From the NCBI RefSeq assembly GCF_000275845.1, contig NW_006766920.1:48147-112146 (forward strand): 64,000 bases of DNA, written 5' to 3'. The notes beneath the pieces are model-generated. The model was not told the DNA's origin. It was given only the letters and a program-made list of their open reading frames with translations, and searched no databases. This document shows, piece by piece, positions 58,681 to 64,000 of this stretch. A program made the position numbers and the translations under genes. Position 1 is the stretch's first letter; each line of letters begins with the position of its first letter. The stretch comes from Dichomitus squalens LYAD-421 SS1. Lineage: Eukaryota > Basidiomycota > Agaricomycetes > Polyporales > Polyporaceae.

Positions 58681-60770
58681 GATGGAAGATTTTGTTGCGG
58701 TTTGTGGGGATTGCCACGAAGTAGGCTGTGAAGCTGGGGGGTTTATACGCCAGCGTCGAAGGATAACGTGAGAGGGCGCATCGGTTAGAAAGATGCCTTA
58801 AACGTCCTTCCCGCCGGGAGGCTTGAGGACGAGCAAGCCGAGCGTTAGCCTCCTGTTTGTTCGATCAGTCCGGATTCGGACGCTCTTGCTGTCACAGGCA
58901 CGATTCTGAGAACCGAGATCTACGGTCATGAGCCCTACTCACCGGAGAGAGATCGTGGCGCAAACTCCACAGCACATCTTGACCCGGATTGACTTGTGTA
59001 TTGATCGCCATGTGTGCTCGTCGGACTGTTCGACAGTTTGCAGATAGCTCACGCAGTACGGCACTTCTGACCAGGCCCATCCCGGAACCAGTCCCTTGGG
59101 TGCCACAGGATATCTTGGCCAGGTCAAGACATGCCTCAGTCTTCTCCTGTTCGTACCACCTTCCCAAACTGATCCAAACGCGACGTACATGGCGAAGACG
59201 CAGATGATCAAAATGCAGAGATGAGTATTGGGCGCTTACATCTGGCTAGGTGACGGGTTATGGTTGGAGCGGCGTTAATGTTAATGCTTTCAGGCCATGT
59301 CGGGCATCCAGTGGAATGGTATCGGTATCCCCGCCAAGACATCGCAGTTCGTTGTATCAGTGTTATTGATCTTAAATAAGCCTAGGGTCCGAACGTGCAT
59401 GCCACGCCTCGACCACTCACCGTGGACAATCGTTGCTGCATACATACTTCCGACCTCGAAAGGAAAACACATCCAGGAAATCAGACACGATTCATGTGTA
59501 TCCTGTACTGCAAGGTAGCTTCTTCGGGGAGGGAGACACCTGTGAATTTCTCGGTATGGGTCATTTTGACATCCATCCCAATGGACGCCCAAAAGTTCAC
59601 CAGGCGGATGGCACGCTGGTCTGGTTCTTCATTTCGTTCGACGTCGGGGACAGCCAGTATTCAATACCAGCTTAGAGTTCAGGCAACTTCCATGCAAAGG
59701 GTCATCTTCCCGTCGAAGGCATGCCATCGAGACCATAGACCAGACCAAATTCCCGAGTAAGCCGCAGTGCGCTTTTCACGCATTTTGGTCGCCTACGATC
59801 GAGGAAAGGGGAGGGCATCGCTCTTTCCCCACCGCGTCAGTTATTGACCCAAGATCTAGTGTGGCAGATCTCAGTAACGCGCGATGACTTCGCATAACCT
59901 TCCATAGAACGCCGACCTGGGAATACCACCGGCCCCAAGCGTAAACCTTCCAAGCGCTACAGCGAGCAGAGATTGATTGGTGCCCCTGTGCTCCCGGCGG
60001 CACACCTGTGGGACGGGGCCGCATCGTTCCACGCATGGCCGCCGGCTCACAATTGATGTGTCGACACTGAGACTCGAAATTTAACACCAAAGGGCAGTAT
60101 CGCGACCTGAAGAAACGACATACCATCGGTCACATTATCGACGCACATCAGGGGCATGGGCTCGCCGCATTGTCCCGATTACAGGTCCCGACTACAGGGG
60201 TCGAAATTGGAGTCAGCCAACGAGCAACTGGCTGAGACCTACGAGTTCGTCACATCTGTATCGTCTCCCCTCATACCACCTATTCCCTAAGCGAGGCGTT
60301 TCAACGACAGTTGTGGGTGACCAGGTCGCACCTGACTTTTTAGCATGGCAGGTAAACGCTGACATTCTTGGCATTCCTCTTCGACGGTAAAACAGATGCG
60401 ACGAAGGCGCTCAATGTTAGGGCACGGAAAGCCTGAGGGACAACAGTTGTGTCTACGCCTAGGCGAGGTCAGGCAACGTCGCTCGACAATGATGAGAGCT
60501 CACCAAGTTTTGCCACGATCACGTCCGCTTAGGAGTTACTCTGCCCCGTAAGAGCATCCCACAACGCCTGCGGCTACGGCAAAACCTACTTGCAATAATA
60601 TTACAACCCAGTGAACTAAGAGCTACAAAGGAACGTGAGATAGTACAAGTACATCTATAGATAGAGCATCGTGACGATCGTATACCGTGTAACATCAGGA
60701 CCCGCCATGCACGTGTATCGCGTTTAAACCTATAAATACGCAAAGTAAACACCAAAGAGGATGCATCCGC
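58681..60770. other. gene-poor stretch with one exon-like segment
   Basis: Two kilobases between the Zn2Cys6 promoter and the 3' end of the AA9 gene. The only protein-like part is on plus near 59.52-59.68 kb (listed separately). Open stretches at 58892-59211 and 59776-60126 on minus lack domains. Confidence 0.4.
59516..59675 (+). other. exon-like segment, unrecognised
   Basis: On plus a frame reads SFFGEGDTCEFLGMGHFD, then IHPNGRPKVHQADGTLVWF and FISFDVGDSQYSIPA to a stop. Its composition and phrasing resemble a real protein C-terminus, and possible acceptor sites lie upstream. I could not identify earlier exons or a family, so it may be the end of a decayed gene. Confidence 0.3.
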
Positions 60771-62092
60771 TTATGAGGAGTGGTGGAGTAGGCGCGCCAT
60801 GACGCGGCTGAGATGCCGCGGGCGCACGACGAACAGGTCCGAGCTATTGCTCGCGCTCGGCTTCTTCAGCCTGCACTGTGCGTTCGAGCCCGAAGATGGG
60901 CTGGATCCGGATGAGCCAGAATTCCCAGAGCTGCCAGTCGCGGACGCAGATGGTGCCGAGCTTTGGGTGGCGCTCGGGCCGGACGTCTTGCCGGTCCCAG
61001 TCCCTGCCGAAACAGCTGTGCCGGATGGGAACGGCACGCTCGAGACCTCGGGCGTGACCTCTTCCTGGGTGGAGGCAAGATTGGAAATGGGGGGTCCGGG
61101 GAAGACATACGTCGCTCCAGAGTCAAAGACCTACACCAAATGAAGGTGATAAGGTTAAATGAGCCCCGAGTTCAGGGAAAAACCTTACCGAAGGGTCGAA
61201 GATGCCTGGGTCATCATCCTTGTAGGCACCGGGGAAGTTGACGGTCTGGTTCGGCTGCCCGTTACCATTGCCACCAACCTGGACTTGAGTGCAAGAGGGG
61301 TAGAACTCAGCGCCACCTTCCGTTACTGCCAAATGGAGGGCAATGATCTGACATAAGTCAATAAGCCGTCGCTCAACGAGCAATGTCGAATGGGGTCAAA
61401 CTCACCTCGTGACGGATGAGGTATCCTCCGGGGCTGAGGTTCTCGGGAAGGGTCAACGTGTAGGAATCGCCATTCACTATGAGGTGAACCGTTAGTACAG
61501 CACGCGATATGGCGAACAGAGGTGTCTGGTATTTCCAGCCGGGTGCAAGAGTATCACCTCCAAATATGCAAAGCGCGTCGAAGGGAGGCTACTCACTGAT
61601 ATCCTGCTGGATCCAGGTATCGGCATCCTTCTTCCCCGCCTCATCAATCTTGAACCATTCCGCATCCAACGAATCGAATTTGTCGCAGGACGTGCTCCCG
61701 CAAGAAGCCATGTAGGTCATGAGCGGGCCAGTATTGTGCGGCCACTTCTGACCAGCGCCGCCGGACCACTGGAAGGTGACATTGCTACCAGGATTGGCAG
61801 GAACGACCATCTCGGCAAGAGCCGCGTTGAGACCACAGAAGAGGTCCTTGTTGGTCGCGCCCTTCACTGGGCTGATGTCGGAGACAAGGCGGATCGGACT
61901 GGGCCCTGCTCAGGGTGCTTCCGTGTTAGGTGGAACTGCGATTCGCGAAGCTTGCTACCACGCACCCTGATGATCGTTGGGCACGTTCCCCTCGTATGCC
62001 TGTCCGTCAATGATAACCTGGCTGACGAAACCGTGGGCGGCGACGTATGGCACAGCTGCAGACACCGCAGCGAAAACAGCGAAGCGCTTCAT
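60771..62092 (-). CDS. AA9 lytic polysaccharide monooxygenase
   Basis: Five exons (62092-61966, 61905-61597, 61476-61406, 61347-61189, 61130-60771) encode 341 residues. The signal peptide MKRFAVFAAVSAAVPYVAA ends directly before the mature N-terminus HGFVSQVII, whose His is the first copper ligand. The second ligand His lies in WPHNTGPLMTYM. The segment HEIIALHLA supplies the second-sphere His, and EFYPSC the axial Tyr. Expected cysteines are present (LFCGLN, MASCGSTSC). A Ser/Gly-rich linker leads to a C-terminal tail (CRLKK ... RHLSRVMARLL) without a CBM1. AA9 enzymes oxidatively cleave cellulose or hemicellulose outside the cell. The residue before FYP is Glu where AA9 members almost always have Gln. 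A TATA box lies upstream at 62229-62236. Confidence 0.93.
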
Positions 62093-62228
62093 CCTCGGCG
62101 AGAAGTCGTAAAAGTGGAATGTGTGCGGGAAGGATCGTGAAGGAGTCGTGAACTCTCGTCAAGAGCAGCTCGTTAGACTGTCCGGAAGCGACTGGGAATA
62201 ATGGGGTTCCCTTCCGGCGCAGGCGAGT

Positions 62229-62236
62229 CTTTATAC
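62229..62236 (-). promoter_or_regulatory. TATA box of the AA9 gene
   Basis: On minus GGGTATAAAGAC lies about 140 nt upstream of the AA9 ATG at 62092. Strongly induced secreted-enzyme genes often carry such an element. Confidence 0.5.
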
Positions 62237-64000
62237 CCTCGAGGCGAATGTGCTGGTCGAGCGAGGACAGTGCCAAAACACGACGGCGCCCTATTGTTCC
62301 CGCGGTCCAGAACAATAAAGCAATTGCCCCGCGTACACGAGGCCATTATAAGCTCCGACACCATAGCCCAGAGTGTTGATTGAAGGGCCGGGGCAGTACA
62401 TATTCTGAACTCAGACAAAGATGAAAGCCCTCGGCAATGTCGGAGTTTGTGCATTTGCGTTGGGATGTTCCTGGGCGTTAAGTAGATCAAGAGAGACGAA
62501 AGCGCCTTTTGTTCCGACCCGTCTGTGTATCTCGGACATTCAAGTGCTCGCCGACTCTTCTCTTCTGCTGGAGCAGTATGATTCCGCGAGCTGGCTACAT
62601 CGTGCTCGTCCTGGAACTCCAAGACCTTTGCTCTACTTGCAGTTCGACTCTAGTCGTACTCAGGCTGCAGAAGTACTCGCGAAGTGCCTCCCGAAAAGGT
62701 GAGGCCCTCGAGGCAGTACAGGCCACCGTGGGCCTCAGTCAAGTCCCTTCTTCAACGCCCTTTGGGATTTGTTTGCAATCGTCTGCGCGCACTGGCCAGG
62801 CTAGCATGATGCCTGAGTAAGGTAAGTTTGACGTTGACTGTCCCCCGATACATGTCGCCTCCGGAACCAACAGAAAATGCTCAGACTTCAAGCGTTGGGC
62901 TCCTCCCGCTCAAGCTCCGCTTGCGTTACGGAGGCGGACCACTCCTCCTCACCCGTGGCACTTATACCGACAAATTCGGGATATGATCTTTAGGCGGGAT
63001 GCGGGTGGGATTACCGATGCTGGAACGCCCTACTATGCAGCACGGCGAATATCTATCGGCGCTTCGGTATAGTATAGGAAAGCACAGTAGCGACATCAGC
63101 AAAAGTGTATAAATGTTGCCGAACATTACCTGCCTGCACCCCCTCAGGCAATTGTGGAAATACCGTGCAACATATAAGCAATATTGGGCGCACCTTGTCT
63201 GGTTTCCATCCTAGCGCAATATAGCTGACCAGATTGGAAGACCAGGCAATGTCCGAAAATACCAGGCAATACTGGCAACGTCGTGCCAGTATTGCCTGGT
63301 ATTGGTAGCATTGCACACACTTGCAATAATAGCGATTGAACGCCGCAACTTTCTACATTGCGCGAGATTGTTGGAGTTGCGAGATGGGGTAATATTGAGA
63401 AGCCCGGGCAGCACAGGGCAACAAGCTGTATATGTTGTCAGATATCCGGCACCTTGCCTCCGATTTTCGGTGTGGGGCGGTGGTAGGACACTCGGAGGAT
63501 ACACGGGCGGAAAATATATCGCGGAAGCAGAAACATATACACAAGCAAAGTGTACAAGACGACTACAGAAGGGAATGGCTGCTGCGCGAAGCGGCTGTGT
63601 ATATGGAGCGGGTGGCGAGGGGAGCACCGCGGTGGAGAGGGCGGTGGAGACAGAGGTGGAGGGCGCCCCTTCAACCAGCTTGCAAGGTGCGACAGAACAT
63701 GAACAGCATCCAGCAGCTAACAATGCCCGCAGACTCCGTCTTGCTCGCCCCGTAGACCTCCCGCTACACGCATCGCATGGTCAACGGCCACTGGCACCGA
63801 CAGGTCCTCCGGTCCTTGCATCCGGTTGTCGCCCGAAGGAGCTGCGACGTTTGCGGGACGCTATCGGGAATTTCAGCGGAAGATGCTGTGAACGAGACAC
63901 TCACCGACTGCTTGCTTGAGACAACGCGAGGTGAACGGCTCACATGGATTACGGGTGTCATGGTAAGTATGTGGAGAGAATTGACGGAGGGAGGTGGTCG
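62237..64000. other. gene-poor right end with a long perfect hairpin
   Basis: It contains the distal AA9 promoter, an inverted repeat at 63258-63303, and several ACCAGGCAAT copies around it. Open stretches on both strands (for example 63211-63919) overlap each other and show no domain. Confidence 0.4.
63258..63303. repeat. perfect 20-bp hairpin with 6-nt loop
   Basis: The arms at 63258-63277 and 63284-63303 are exact reverse complements, separated by ACGTCG. The arm contains ACCAGGCAAT, which also occurs alone at 63241-63250. It could be part of a small inverted-repeat transposon or a source of hairpin RNA. Confidence 0.75.

Noticed and set aside
1..64000. tRNA, rRNA or CRISPR features
   Set aside because: No cloverleaf boxes, rRNA-like blocks or regularly spaced repeats were found on either strand by eye.

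Overview
This window is nuclear DNA of a filamentous basidiomycete, most likely a wood- or litter-decay agaricomycete. Genes lie on both strands with 100 to 5,000 bp between them. Nearly all are cut by many short GT-AG introns of about 45-75 nt. The gene set includes an AA9 lytic polysaccharide monooxygenase, a GH31 alpha-glucosidase, an HMG-box and a Zn2Cys6 regulator, an ArAE-type membrane transporter and a helical-domain/EF-hand/ZZ protein of a type common in mushroom genomes. I saw no rRNA, tRNA, CRISPR array or bacterial-type operon. Gene models were spliced by eye from the sequence; exon edges are reliable where the protein family pins them and less so elsewhere.

Layout from left to right. 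A CDCA7-like zf-4CXXC_R1 protein (+) opens the window. Two tandem members of an unrecognised protein family follow (-), the first broken and the second apparently intact. Next come a secreted GH31 alpha-glucosidase (-), a peroxisomal 2,4-dienoyl-CoA reductase-type SDR (-) and an HMG-box regulator (-), separated by gene-poor stretches of 2-5 kb. A uridine phosphorylase (+) precedes a 3-kb gene-poor stretch that ends in a 776-bp element with terminal inverted repeats and a TA target duplication. The right half is denser: a Gdt1-type cation transporter (-), a MUP1-like methionine permease (-), an F-box protein with one frameshift (+), a remnant and then a full copy of the unknown family (+), the helical/EF-hand/ZZ protein (-), the ArAE-type transporter (-), LSM6 (+), a Zn2Cys6 regulator (-) and the AA9 LPMO (-).

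The genes do not form one obvious pathway. AA9 and GH31 are secreted enzymes for polysaccharide and oligosaccharide breakdown. The reductase serves peroxisomal beta-oxidation, uridine phosphorylase nucleoside salvage, and Gdt1, MUP1 and ArAE membrane transport. CDCA7-like, HMG and Zn2Cys6 proteins act in the nucleus. The least explained content is the unknown family, present as one intact-looking tandem copy, one distant intact-looking copy and two broken copies, together with the TA-flanked inverted-repeat element.
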